Shown: one piece after another, positions 1 to 8,524 of the stretch
How the letters are laid out: each line of letters begins with the position of its first letter
Numbering within the stretch: position 1 is the first letter of the stretch
Source of the DNA: Entoloma clypeatum
Lineage: Eukaryota > Basidiomycota > Agaricomycetes > Agaricales > Entolomataceae
DNA length: 16,597 bases
Assembly: GCA_963565915.1 (NCBI GenBank)
Contig: CAUXFO010000012.1
Coordinates: 1 to 16,597 of the forward strand
Reading direction: 5' to 3'
Notes under the pieces: model-generated
The model's database searches: none
What the model was told of the DNA's origin: nothing
Seen by the model: only the letters and a program-made list of their open reading frames with translations
Program-made: the position numbers and the translations under genes

Positions 1-9
1 TGCTAGTAC

Positions 10-200
10 GGGCCGTTGGGCATGCGAGGGGGACCTTGGGCATTAGAGGTGGCTGTTGGGCATGATGGGCGGCCGTTCAGCACGAAGGGAGGGTGCTGGG
101 CATTAAAGGGCGCTGTTGGGCACAAGAGGGGGCTGTTGGGCACGAGGGACGGCCATTGGGCAGCGGTAGTGGCCATTGGGCAGAAGTGGAGCCAGGTGGA
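10..200 (+). repeat. 20-bp minisatellite array, locus 1
   Basis: About nine head-to-tail units of exactly 20 bp with a consensus near GGCCGTTGGGCACGAGAGGG. Units differ by point changes but keep the register. The array may begin before the window. The same unit and period recur at 8525-9330 and, in reverse orientation, at 12398-12572. Apparent ORFs here come from the repeat composition. Confidence 0.85.
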
Positions 201-1218
201 GTGGAGGTGGGGGGATAAAAGAAGTGTGGGAACATTTCATTGGCTATCTGTCGAATTATGGTTCGAGTTTCAGCAATTGCCAAAAGTGCTTGGCAGTTGA
301 TGCCAAGCGATGAGCATCAATGAAACATAAGGCCTCAATGCCCAAACTGTGGCATCACAGGCCTCAAGATAGCTTTGAACTTATGGATAGATGTATATAG
401 AGGCATAAAAAGTATATGTATAGTTGGGAACTCAAGCTATGTATACTAGAGAATCTGTATTCTAAAATGATGCATCAAAACACACTGTAAATGGTGATAA
501 ACAGTGCATCACCATGGGTTTTCTCAAACACAAAAACAACCTTTTGTTACTTTCTCCCTTCCACAACCACTGTAGTCTATATGTACTGTATATATACCAT
601 TGTAACATTGTATGTAAATCTACTCAGACCATTCAAATCAAGCCCAAGAAGCAAAATAGGTCGAAAATTTGACCAAAAATTTTTGTTTCAGCTTTGGATT
701 CTCCTCATTGAGGGGACCTCACAGCACATCTGTTTTTCAAATTTGGTGCATTCATTATGCAGATATAACACTTTTACTGAAATATGCACATTTCATCATT
801 TCTATCTTATCTAGAGATCTAAAAATTATACAAGCTGTTTCAGAAGGTGAATACATATATATTGATGAGTTCTATCATATTAAACTATTATTAGATCATG
901 AGGAAGGCACCGCGCGCACCTGCGCGATGCATTTGCACATTGTTTACTGTTGTTTGGTGTAAAGCATCGCATCGCTATATGCTCAAATCCGTGGCGAAAA
1001 TTCATGAAATAAATACATATTTATTAACATATGATACTCTGGTACATAATTGATATAGTCTGTAAGCTTACTTCCTCCTGTGGAGCCATATTAAGGAGAA
1101 ATGCGATGTTTTTTGAGTTTGTTTACATATATTTGACACATTTGATGCACGTGTGTCACGCATCATCCAACATCGAATCGACGCATCCACCCATTGCTTG
1201 CTCCGCAATGAGAGGCAC
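165..1218 (+). repeat. Dispersed repeat of about 1.05 kb, copy A
   Basis: This stretch is homologous over its length to the reverse complement of 11344-12405. Easily seen matches include the block around 472-520 (versus 12055-12105), the pyrimidine-rich block around 535-580, the segment around 665-720, and 1100-1200 (versus 11344-11470). Similarity looks like roughly 75-80% with many small indels. Reading frames are not conserved between the copies: indels of 1 and 6 bases fall inside the possible ORFs, so it is probably non-coding. In both copies one end runs into the 20-bp minisatellite. No transposase, RT or Helitron protein is visible. It is best described as an unclassified non-autonomous element. 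Confidence 0.75.
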
Positions 1219-1309
1219 ACAGATATAACAAAAATAACACAGTAATAATAGTACAGATACAACAAAAATAGCACTGTAAACACAGATACAAAAAAATAAC
1301 ACTGTAATC
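1219..1309 (+). repeat. Short AT-rich tandem repeat, three units
   Basis: Three tandem units start at 1219, 1253 and 1282, each beginning ACAGATA and containing ACAAAAATA and CACTGTAA-like blocks. Unit length is about 29-34 bp. It directly follows the end of homology between copies A and B, so it may mark the edge of copy A. Confidence 0.7.
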
Positions 1310-1538
1310 ATATGTTTTAGCAATGTTTTCACCATGTTTCACTCAATTCTTAACCTTTGTGACTCTGAGCAAGAGTTTATATACAAGCTAGAAATGTATT
1401 CCACTCAGTTGTAGCTTCAAAACAAGCCTTAGACCAATGAAATTGGACTATAAATATCTAGAATATTATGCAGATTACTGAACAATCTCCAAAAATTGTA
1501 CAATATTAGGGGGGGGGGTTGGAGGTGTATCCCAAAGG
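1310..1538. other. Intergenic DNA, no recognisable feature
   Basis: Nothing coding or repeated is recognised here apart from a run of ten G at 1509-1518. Confidence 0.5.
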
Positions 1539-1731
1539 GCAAAAAGACCGGTCTAGACCTGTTTAGACCGGTCTTTTTGCGGTCTAAGTCAAAAAAAAAA
1601 TCTAGACTGAACTGCAGTCTAATTTTCTAAAATGTATAGACCTTAGACCGCGGTTCAGTCCAACATGGTCTATTTTTCAGTTCAGTTCAGTCTTGTTCAG
1701 GTCTATGTAGACTGAACCTTTGAACACTACT
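1539..1731 (+). repeat. GACCGGT-rich short element 1 with hairpin
   Basis: The element opens with a perfect 17-bp inverted repeat (1539-1555 and 1564-1580, 8-nt loop). Each arm contains the palindrome AGACCGGTCT. The rest is rich in GGTCTA, CAGTTCAG and GACTGAAC words. It ends with CCTTTGAACACTACT, also seen at the ends of the elements at 1950-2133 and 12647-12832. No coding capacity. The class is unknown. Confidence 0.6.
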
Positions 1732-1813
1732 ATCAAAACAATGTATTATTAGTTTCTTGGGTGATTTCATCAGCTGTCAGTGTCAAAGAAATATCAAAAT
1801 AAATTGATATTCA

Positions 1814-1941
1814 ACTGCGGTAGGTGAGTCTACCTACTGCGGCCTTTTTTGGAATTTTATTTTATGTCAAAAGATCATCAAATACATTCAAAAAACTCAA
1901 AAAAAACACCGTGGTAGATGAGTATACTTACTGCGCTGATT
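1814..1941. repeat. Pair of related imperfect palindromes, possible tiny MITE
   Basis: Two similar sequences of about 27 bp lie at 1816-1842 and 1913-1939. Each has the form GCGGTAGGTGAGT..ACCTAC and is itself close to palindromic. They can be read as direct repeats or, because of their symmetry, as terminal inverted repeats of an element of about 125 bp. No clear target duplication was found, so the element boundaries are tentative. Confidence 0.4.
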
Positions 1942-1949
1942 CTTTGTTG

Positions 1950-2133
1950 AAGACCAGTTTAAACTGGTTCAAACTGGTTCAGTCTCACCAGGTGGGTCAA
2001 CCGAGACCGGTTTGTAGCGGTTCTGTCCGTTCTTTTTTTTTTTCCTTTTGAGTACCATGAAAGACCGGTCTGATCTCCGGTCTTACTCTTTTTGGGTCAA
2101 AAAACCAGACTGGACCGAGCCCTTGAACACTAC
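1950..2133 (+). repeat. GACCGGT-rich short element 2
   Basis: It starts near the palindromic block CAGTTTAAACTGG and contains AGACCGGT words. It ends with a segment of about 45 bp (GGGTCAAAAAACC..GACTGG..CCTTGAACACTACT) that closely matches the end of the element at 12647-12832 and more weakly that at 1539-1731. Non-coding; it looks like one member of a dispersed family. Confidence 0.6.
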
Positions 2134-2717
2134 TCCTGGATGTGCCTACATCACTCGGAGCCTGTCCTTGCACTAGTATGTACTATTCTAATCATTAGTA
2201 CAGGGCTTTAGTCCTAGCAAAATAGCCATAATAACCACTGATTATTATGATATGATAGATTGTATTCTATATGATGCTTTATCATTTGAAAATACTTATC
2301 ATACTTATCATACTCCCTATCATTAGTTTTAAATCATGATAAAACCATTATTAGAGTGAATTTTCTTCATTAGAATAGTTATCATTCAATTGAATACATC
2401 ATGAAACTATCTTAAAAGCGAATTTCTCATTGGAATATCTATCATTAGCTCAAATACATCATTAGGCTGTCATACATTGGAATACCTCAGCTGGGAAGGA
2501 TTGATAAGCTACTGACATCATATCATGTGCACCCTTACTCATCATCATATTATCATTAGATTTCTCTTATCAATCAATGGCCATCAATCCATCAATTATT
2601 CTCAAATATCCTTTGCCCCTGCAATTTCTGGGCACTTACTAGGGGAAATGCTCCTACTCTAGTAGGAACACTGATATCTCAAAGGGATGGAATATGCAAT
2701 GTCTAGATCAATAGATA
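2134..2717. repeat. AT-rich region with ATCATT-type degenerate repeats
   Basis: No gene is seen. The words TATCATTAG and ATCATT recur. Two adjacent units of about 55-60 bp can be aligned, at about 2352-2408 and 2412-2467, sharing GAATTT..TCATT.GAATA and AAATACATCATTA-like blocks. The last 40 bases (2675-2717), with GTCTAGATCA and AATAGATATT, resemble part of the satellite unit at 4700-7093. Confidence 0.45.
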
Positions 2718-2868
2718 TTAAACTGGCCGAAGTCCAGTTCGGTCTGGGTTCGGCCACTTTTTGGCTGAACTTGAACACGGACTTGAAGGTCCAGTTCAGG
2801 CATCCCTCAAACTTGAACTTGAACCCATAGGTCCAGTCCGGTTCAGGTTTGGACCAGGTTTGTGACCT
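2718..2868 (+). repeat. GGTTCA/AACTTGAAC-rich short element, copy 1
   Basis: It begins with CTGGCCGAAGTCCAGTTC (2722-2739), whose reverse complement ends the element at about 6055-6225. The interior is packed with TTGAAC, GGTCCAG and GGTTCAGG words. GGTTCAGGTTTGGACCAGG occurs in the same orientation in both copies. The flanks (AATAGATATT before; a CAAAAA..CACCA block after) look like satellite-unit sequence, as they do for copy 2. Non-coding. Confidence 0.55.
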
Positions 2869-3038
2869 TCAGATGCAAAAAAACACCAATTTTTCGCCCA
2901 CTTGATAATCCTTTGAACCCAGCCTGCCTACTGGCATTTTTGGCTCAATTGGGTTGACCCGCGGGTCGAAGGGGGTACTGAACAATGTTAGAATACATAT
3001 ATGCAGCACTATACTAGTTTAATAACGATAATGTTGGA
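2869..3038. other. Intergenic DNA, no recognisable feature
   Basis: This is the left flank of Tc1 element 1. Apart from a short partial resemblance to a satellite unit near 2872-2905, nothing is recognised. Confidence 0.45.
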
Positions 3039-3040
3039 TA

Positions 3041-3256
3041 CAGTAGCTCAAAAAACTGTCCCAATGTTTGGCTGTTTTGTACTGTATTGCTAATAACACA
3101 ACAGGCACTTGTGATAATTTTCTGCAAAAAAGATATGTTATTCTGTATCATCTTAGCTTGCTTTTGAGCCCTGGGTCATGTGGTTTGAACAAATATTGAT
3201 GGAATAATAAATAAAACAAAATAATCAATCATTGGGACAGTTTTTTGACCCTTGGT
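3041..3256 (+). repeat. Left terminal inverted repeat of Tc1 element 1
   Basis: A 216-bp TIR. The 19-base motif TCAAAAAACTGTCCCAATG lies near its outer edge (3048-3066) and its exact reverse complement lies near the inner edge (3230-3248), so the TIR is nearly palindromic at its two borders. The motif pair probably marks transposase-binding sites. Confidence 0.9.
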
Positions 3257-3399
3257 CATTTTGGCAATATCCCTGCTATAGCAAGCCAAATCACAGTGAG
3301 TTTGAGTGTGGGAGTAATAAACAAAATCATGTGACCTTGTTTACATCAGTTTGACATGTTGAAATTATTTCAACCCTTCTCTTCCTCTTCCACCATCAT

Positions 3400-4419
3400 A
3401 TGAGGCCCACATCTTCTACCAAGTACTCCTCTGTGGTTTCCCTTCTTCAAGAAGGTTATGCTTTGCGTCAAATTAAGGAAAAAACTGGTGTGGGCAAGTC
3501 TACCATTGGTAGAATCAAGAAGGAGGTTGATGGGGACAAGGAAAACAGCAGAGGGGGCCGTCCTTCCAAGCTTACTCCTCGTGACAAGCAATCAATTATT
3601 CGACAAATCACTACAGGAAAGCTTGATAATGCTGTTCAAGCTACCCACTACATCAACAACATCCTCCCCAATCCTGTCACACCTCAAACAGTCAGAAATG
3701 CACTCAAATCTGATGACTTTCGCTCTGTTGTCAAGCAGAAACGTCCTCTGCTTAAAAAGGCCCATCGACTGGAGCGTCTCAGATTTGCCAGGTACCATGA
3801 AAATTGGACAGTTGAGGATTGGAAGAGGGTCTTGTGGTCAGATGAGACAAAAATTAACAGGATTGGATCAGATGGGAGGGTGTATACTTGGAAAAAAAGG
3901 GGGGAACCACTTTCTGACAGAACCACTACTCCTACAGTCAAGCATGGAGGGGGGAATAACCTTATGGTATGGGGGTGCATGAGCTGGAATGGGGTGGGGG
4001 TGCTTACAGAGGTTCAGGGGATTATGAATGCAGACCAATACTGCCAAATTTTGGATGAAGGAGTGGTGGAAAGCTTTGAAAAGTTGGAGATGACAGAGGG
4101 GGAAAGGATATTTCAGCAGGACAATGACCCCAAACATGCCTCCAACAAGGCAACAAAGTGGTTTGAGGACAACAACATTCAAGTTCTGGTCTGGCCTGCC
4201 CAATCCCCTGATCTCAATGCCATTGAACACCTCTGGGTAGAGCTGAAGAAGAATTTGAGGAAATATCCAAGTCCACCAAAAGGGGTACATGAGTTGTGGG
4301 AGAGGGTTGCAGAAGAGTGGAACAAAATTACACCAGAAGCATGCCAAAGACTTATAGAAAGCATGCCTAGAAGGATACAAGCAGTTATCAAGGCAAAAGG
4401 GGGTCATACCAAGTACTAA
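3400..4419 (+). CDS. Tc1-family DD34E transposase, intact
   Basis: A 339-residue protein expected to bind the element's TIRs and catalyse cut-and-paste transposition into TA sites in the nucleus. Residues about 9-42 form a likely helix-turn-helix (KTGVGKSTIGRIKK), followed by the GRPSK linker at 53-57 and a second DNA-binding half to about residue 115. The catalytic triad is D148 (WSDETK), D241 (QQDNDPKH) and E276 (LNAIEHLW), with 34 residues between the last two, hence DD34E. The C-terminal WPAQSPDLN block is typical of the family, and the length is normal. The ATG at 3400 lies about 140 bp inside the left TIR, and the stop lies 11 bp before the right TIR. No frameshift or stop interrupts it. 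It is clearly related to the minus-strand transposase at 13235-14251, most strongly in the catalytic and C-terminal parts. Confidence 0.95.
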   Translation: MRPTSSTKYSSVVSLLQEGYALRQIKEKTGVGKSTIGRIKKEVDGDKENSRGGRPSKLTPRDKQSIIRQITTGKLDNAVQATHYINNILPNPVTPQTVRNALKSDDFRSVVKQKRPLLKKAHRLERLRFARYHENWTVEDWKRVLWSDETKINRIGSDGRVYTWKKRGEPLSDRTTTPTVKHGGGNNLMVWGCMSWNGVGVLTEVQGIMNADQYCQILDEGVVESFEKLEMTEGERIFQQDNDPKHASNKATKWFEDNNIQVLVWPAQSPDLNAIEHLWVELKKNLRKYPSPPKGVHELWERVAEEWNKITPEACQRLIESMPRRIQAVIKAKGGHTKY

Positions 4420-4430
4420 TTGTGTAAATA

Positions 4431-4646
4431 ACCAAGGGTCAAAAAACTGTCCCAATGATTGATTATTTTGTTTTATTTATTATTCCATCAATATTTGTTC
4501 AAACCACATGACCCAGGGCTCAAAAGCAAGCTAAGATGATACAGAATAACATATCTTTTTTGCAGAAAATTATCACAAGTGCCTGTTGTGTTATTAGCAA
4601 TACAGTACAAAACAGCCAAACATTGGGACAGTTTTTTGAGCTACTG
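4431..4646 (-). repeat. Right terminal inverted repeat of Tc1 element 1
   Basis: Reverse complement of 3041-3256 with no difference seen. The 19-base motif occurs at 4439-4457 (inner) and as its reverse complement at 4621-4639 (outer). Confidence 0.9.
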
Positions 4647-4901
4647 TAGATACATCACTGAATTGTGAAAAAAGCGCAACTCAATAGAAAGTGAACCACT
4701 CCACAGATGTCTCTCATATTTTGGACGATTGAAATAGACATATATTCGAGTAATTCCACTGAAGAAATAGTTGAGATGATGCCTGGGTCAGTAGGTGGAC
4801 ACCAATCTCATCAAAACTCTGAAAGCGTCACAAAATCATTAATCTGGGCACATCCGCCCAACCGATTTATATCGTCTTTCTCTCCCCTTGTTTGGTTCGT
4901 A

Positions 4902-5384
4902 CATCAGCAAACCTACACAGATCTTGTGACCTTGTTAGCTTGTCAAAATGGCCAATGGGACAGAACTCTGCGAAGGTGTTGTCTAAGACCACAGAATAAT
5001 TTTGGGCTTTTAAAATCTTATTCTATGAGTTGTCTTTTATGACAAAAAATGGAAAGTGAAGGGGGTTTTACCAGATTTGCTTCACACAAGATTGGCACGA
5101 TAATTTAGCCCTTGCAAGTCATCCACAAGGTAATCCCTTATTCTGTACATCAAATGGGATGTATTTGTGGCCTATCCAATAGCCCTGACCACTATAACGC
5201 CCAAATCCAATGATGAGGAAGTTGTGGAAGCTGCATTCTCTATAATTGACAGCTCTACTCATGGGAGTCAGTGGCCAATCTCATGAGGCTCATCAGATCG
5301 CAATTCAGATGCACTTGTTTGCACTTGTTTCGGCTCATTGATGCTCATACGAGCTCCCACAAGTAAAATGTAGGTTTGCTGATG
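4902..5384. mobile_element. Candidate 483-bp non-autonomous element with CATCAGCAAACC ends
   Basis: CATCAGCAAACCTACA at 4902-4917 is exactly inverted at 5369-5384, and TA flanks each end (4900-4901 and 5385-5386). It has no coding capacity. It lies within the satellite and seems to split a unit. Its ends resemble the 18-bp terminal repeat of the 3.1-kb block at 7513-10641. If the true terminus is CAGCAAACC, the flanking TA would be incidental. Confidence 0.5.
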
Positions 5385-5703
5385 TATATGGGTGGACTTA
5401 CCGCAAGGTGATAAGGTGTATGATGCCTAGATCAGTGGGTGGGTCCTAATCTCATCAAAATCCCAACACACCACAGAATCATGAGTTCCAGCACAACCAC
5501 TGCACAGATCCCTTCAGTCTCTTTTGCTCCTTTCTTAGTATCTATATGACTGTATTTCCACTATAGGAATAACATGGGTAATGTCTAGTTACAATTCTAC
5601 ATCATAACCCTCTCAAAACCCCAAAACACACAAAAGTCAATTTATTTTGGCACATCCGTGGGACAGATTCCTCTCGTCCTACTTCTATGTTGTTTAGGAA
5701 GTA

Positions 5704-5853
5704 CTGTAGTATTACGACCATAGGTTCACATAACACATAACACCATTTTCTTTTGAGCCCAGAAATGAATTTTCCTCAATTTTTCCGATTTTTGGAGAGT
5801 TGTCGGAAAAGCTTTTTGGTCATGTGTGTGAACCTATGGTCGTAATACTACAG
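5704..5853. mobile_element. 150-bp MITE with 27-bp perfect TIRs and TA target duplication
   Basis: The TIR begins CTGTAGTATTACGACC and runs for 27 bp (5704-5730) with an exact inverted match at 5827-5853. TA lies at 5702-5703 and 5854-5855. It is non-coding; the interior has a small TTCCGA..TCGGAA hairpin. A TA duplication with short TIRs points to mobilisation by a Tc1/mariner-superfamily transposase. Its ends differ from those of the two complete Tc1 elements, so its partner is elsewhere. It is inserted in satellite DNA. Confidence 0.85.
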
Positions 5854-6054
5854 TATATGGAGAGGTCTTCACCGCGGCAATAAGCCCAGGGCTGCCTAGT
5901 CATATCTGGGCAAATGCCAGCTCACCCAGTCTGACACAAAAATAAGTGTACAATACTTGTGGGTACTCACCACAGGCATGTTTAGTCACAAGTTAGACTT
6001 CCTTTCTGGGTCATTCAACACATCCAAGATACATAGCATGGGCCAAGATTTACG

Positions 6055-6225
6055 AAGTTCAAACCGAGTTCGAACTTCAGGTTCAGGTTCAACCATCTCC
6101 CGGACCTGAACCTCCATACAAGGTTTGGTTCAGCTCAACGGCGGACCTGAACCCTGAACTTGAGGTCAGGTTCAGGTTTGGACCAGGTTCGCAAGGTTCA
6201 GGAACTGGACTTCGGCCAGTCTAAT
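6055..6225 (-). repeat. GGTTCA-rich short element, copy 2
   Basis: It is made of TTCAGGTTCAGG, GGACCTGAACC and similar words. It ends with GAACTGGACTTCGGCCAG (6202-6219), the reverse complement of the start of the element at 2718. AATAGATATT follows it, the same decamer that precedes copy 1. It lies within the satellite array. Non-coding. Confidence 0.55.
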
Positions 6226-7093
6226 AGATATTCCCCCTGAAGATCAAAATTGCAAAAATGCACCACAAAATTGCAGGGTAACCATTGGATATTTGCCTCT
6301 TATTTTTCATCATCCATATTCCAATCATATAGGAGGTGCTTCCCACACAAGAGATAGGCCACACAGTGTCTGGATCAGTTATTACAAATACAGATCTCCA
6401 AACCCTCCAAACTGCTAAAGTGCATACTGAAAGTTAGCTTGTGGAGTATGTAACCTTAATCTAGACATACATATGATACAGTAGGCCAAGGATATTGGAT
6501 ATGCAATGGCTATATTAGTGGTTAAGAGCATACTGCACCCTGCAGATTAAAATTGCAAAAATGCGCCACAGGATCACAGAAGATGCACTAAATATATGCC
6601 TCTCATCTTCTGGGCCCTCATTCTAGAAGTATATGAGGCACTATGTGCCAAAGGATCGGTTTCCAGGGTCCATAGATCACTAGATACAAGTGGGGGGGCC
6701 CAGAATTCCCAAAACACAAAAGTGCACCTTAGATCTCTACAACCATTGAACAGATAGCTCTCTCCTCTTAAACCCTTATTTTAGACATATAGGAGGTGCC
6801 CTATGTAAGAGGAATAGTCCTTGAGATGTCTGTATCAATATATAGAAGGATGGTCCCTCCTGCCCCAATCAAAAATACATACCTCCATTGCTCCTGAACC
6901 GTGGCACGGATACCTCTCGCCTTTTGGGCCCTTGTCTTAGACATATACAAGGTGTCTGTGACCAAAGGAAGGATCTGGGGAATGTCCAGATCACCTTGTA
7001 GAGGTATGTGATCCTCCACCCCCCTTTTGCACAATAATGCATCAATAGAGGGGTATAAAAGCATGTCCATGGCCTCTATCCTCTATCCCTACA

Positions 7094-7512
7094 CTATATC
7101 ATGAGTTTCCCACCAGTGGCAAGCAGTAGAAGCAGTGTTCTTAGTCCAAAAAGCGCCCAAACAGTCTTGGGGGAGGAGCACATATCTCTACACCCTCTAA
7201 ATGATGTGTATATGCAAATATGATGTCTATAGGTTATTTCTACATCATGATAGAGCTTGGGGACGCACCTTTGGATACTCCTTCATGTGTGTAATGGAGT
7301 GTAAAAGTGCCAACTCACCAACCATCCATGCTGTATCAAACAGCTATATCAGAGGCTTTCACCGTCAGGGCAATCACTTTAAGATAATGAGGCATGTACA
7401 TAATACATAAATCCATAGTCATGTCAGTCCTAGATTGATTTTATAGAGTGGTAGCAGTTATGTTATGCAACATGTCTCAAAAAGTGGTATCCTCTATCTG
7501 ATATTCACAATG
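7094..7512. other. Intergenic DNA, no recognisable feature
   Basis: Only short, unsupported ORFs. It may hold further worn satellite units, but I cannot align them with confidence. Confidence 0.4.
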
Positions 7513-7539
7513 CATCAGCAAACCCTGATTGGCCCTGGG

Positions 7540-7665
7540 AGCGCTACAGAGCACTCTGTAGTGCTGTAGTATGGTAGAACAGGGTATTTGAAACAGGGAG
7601 CTCTGTAGTGAGGACCCCTGGTAGACTGGCAGGCCACTCTGTAGTGTCCTGTAGTGTCCTGTAGG
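7540..7665 (+). repeat. CTGTAG-rich subterminal region, left
   Basis: CTGTAG recurs (near 7555, 7564, 7601, 7640, 7650 and 7660), with tandem copies of TGTAGTGTCC at the end. It mirrors the CTACAG-rich region inside the right end at 10522-10593. Confidence 0.6.
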
Positions 7666-7911
7666 AAGCACCCAGTACTCTAGACAGATATTCTGGGTCC
7701 AGAACTAGTGGGATAGCTGGTGGTATTGTAAACATCACACACTGTCCAGATGATGATGTGGTGCAAATTTCAAAATTATTATAAAGTTTCTCTATGCTAC
7801 AAACATGTAAATAAGTTTATCGGCTCTCTAATTGGGAATGAAGCACTGTGGGGTGTACATCAGTGAATGCAGCAGATTTTGGATAGGAATGACTTACAGC
7901 TTGCCAGGCAT

Positions 7912-8344
7912 TGTAAGGGCAACCACTTTCACTTTTCACTTTTCCTTTACTTTCTTCCTTTCCTTTCTATTCCACCATCTCCGATGTCCTCCGATCGTAT
8001 CCGCTGTCTCCGACATCTTATCCGCCTCTCTGCATCCGACGACTCTGCCCCCATCTGCTACTCCGCACGTCGGATCACAGGTACTATCATTCATCTTGTT
8101 TCCATTCATCCTTCATCGCTACTCCCGATCATTGCTCATCATTCATGCGTCTCATTTTATCTCTTATTTCATATCTCATTTTACTATTTATCTCGCTAGC
8201 TTGCAGGGGAATCCTTAGAACTTTCTCTTCGGATCTCCCTTGCAAGGTGTGTGTTGTATTACTTATCAGACTGCTCAATCTAAACTTCGGATCTCCCTTG
8301 CAAGTATCTGAGTTTGAGTCTTGGATCGTAAGGTCGCCCTTACA
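7912..8344 (+). mobile_element. Solo LTR 1 (433 bp) with GGCAT target duplication
   Basis: It begins TGTAAGGGCAACC and ends GGTCGCCCTTACA, giving canonical TG...CA ends with a short inverted repeat. The 5-bp direct repeat GGCAT flanks it (7907-7911 and 8345-8349). This is the expected footprint of an LTR retrotransposon that lost its interior by LTR-LTR recombination. A pyrimidine tract (7926-7975) precedes an ATG at 7982 that opens about 36 codons up to a GT (8082) with a splice-donor-like context. That could be a transcribed leader exon, but no product is recognised. It is not visibly the same family as the LTR at 16382. Orientation is uncertain. Confidence 0.85.
8227..8304 (+). repeat. Direct repeat of 20 bp, 58 bp apart, inside solo LTR 1
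   Basis: CTTCGGATCTCCCTTGCAAG occurs at 8227-8246 and identically at 8285-8304. A weaker relative (GGATC..GTCGCCCTTACAG) lies at the LTR end. Confidence 0.9.
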
Positions 8345-8481
8345 GGCATTGTCATGTCCTCTGGTGTCCTGTCTGCACATCCTCTCCCTTTGCCCAGCTT
8401 CTGCTAGAGACAAATTCACCCACCTCACATGTAGATGGGCCGCAAATCGGGAGGTTCAGGTTTGAGAGGTTTGGTTTAGAT

Positions 8482-8497
8482 TCGAACCATGGTTCGA
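8482..8497. repeat. Perfect 16-bp palindrome beside the minisatellite
   Basis: TCGAACCATGGTTCGA is its own reverse complement. A related TATGGTTCGA occurs in both copies of the 1.05-kb repeat near their minisatellite end, so this may be a conserved edge of the minisatellite-bearing family. Confidence 0.7.
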
Positions 8498-8524
8498 CAT
8501 GAAAAGATGCGAAAAAAAAGGTGG

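Larger units (their letters stand above)
3041..4646 (+). mobile_element. Complete Tc1-type DNA transposon, element 1 (1606 bp)
   Basis: Ends are CAGTAGCTCAAAAAACTG at 3041 and its reverse complement finishing at 4646. A TA dinucleotide flanks each side (3039-3040 and 4647-4648), as expected of Tc1/mariner insertion. Each terminal inverted repeat is 216 bp, and I found no mismatch when comparing the two by eye. A single intact transposase ORF lies inside. The combination of identical TIRs and an open ORF suggests a young, possibly still mobile copy; that part is inference. Confidence 0.95.
4700..7093. repeat. Diverged tandem satellite, unit about 150-155 bp, interrupted by insertions
   Basis: Recurring landmarks in the same order are: AGACATATAGGAGGTGCC-like (near 4735, 6325, 6465, 6627, 6783 and 6938), ATGTCTAGATCA-like, ATCTCATCAAAACCC-like, CAAAATTGCAAAAATGC-like (6246, 6547), and CACATCCG..ACAGAT..CTCTC-like. 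Spacings cluster near 150-160 bp or twice that; for example the GCAAAAATGC blocks are about 303 bp apart. Units are strongly diverged, so this is an old array. It is interrupted at 4902-5384, 5704-5853 and about 6055-6225. ORFs across it are short and not conserved from unit to unit. A dot-plot is needed to fix the unit boundaries. Confidence 0.55.

Noticed and set aside
491..962. ORFs in copy A of the 1.05-kb repeat as a transposon gene
   Set aside because: The homologous region of copy B has indels and stops in every corresponding frame, and no motif is recognised.
3458..4455. Other long ORFs overlapping the Tc1 element 1 transposase on both strands
   Set aside because: Shadow frames of the transposase, with no family motifs.
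6801..7070. 89-codon minus-strand ORF within the satellite
   Set aside because: Neighbouring satellite units do not keep the frame, and no domain is recognised.
7832..8465. ORFs of about 100-128 codons across solo LTR 1 as a gene
   Set aside because: They cross the LTR border and the repeat inside it. Only a short exon-like leader is plausible, and it is reported as part of the LTR.
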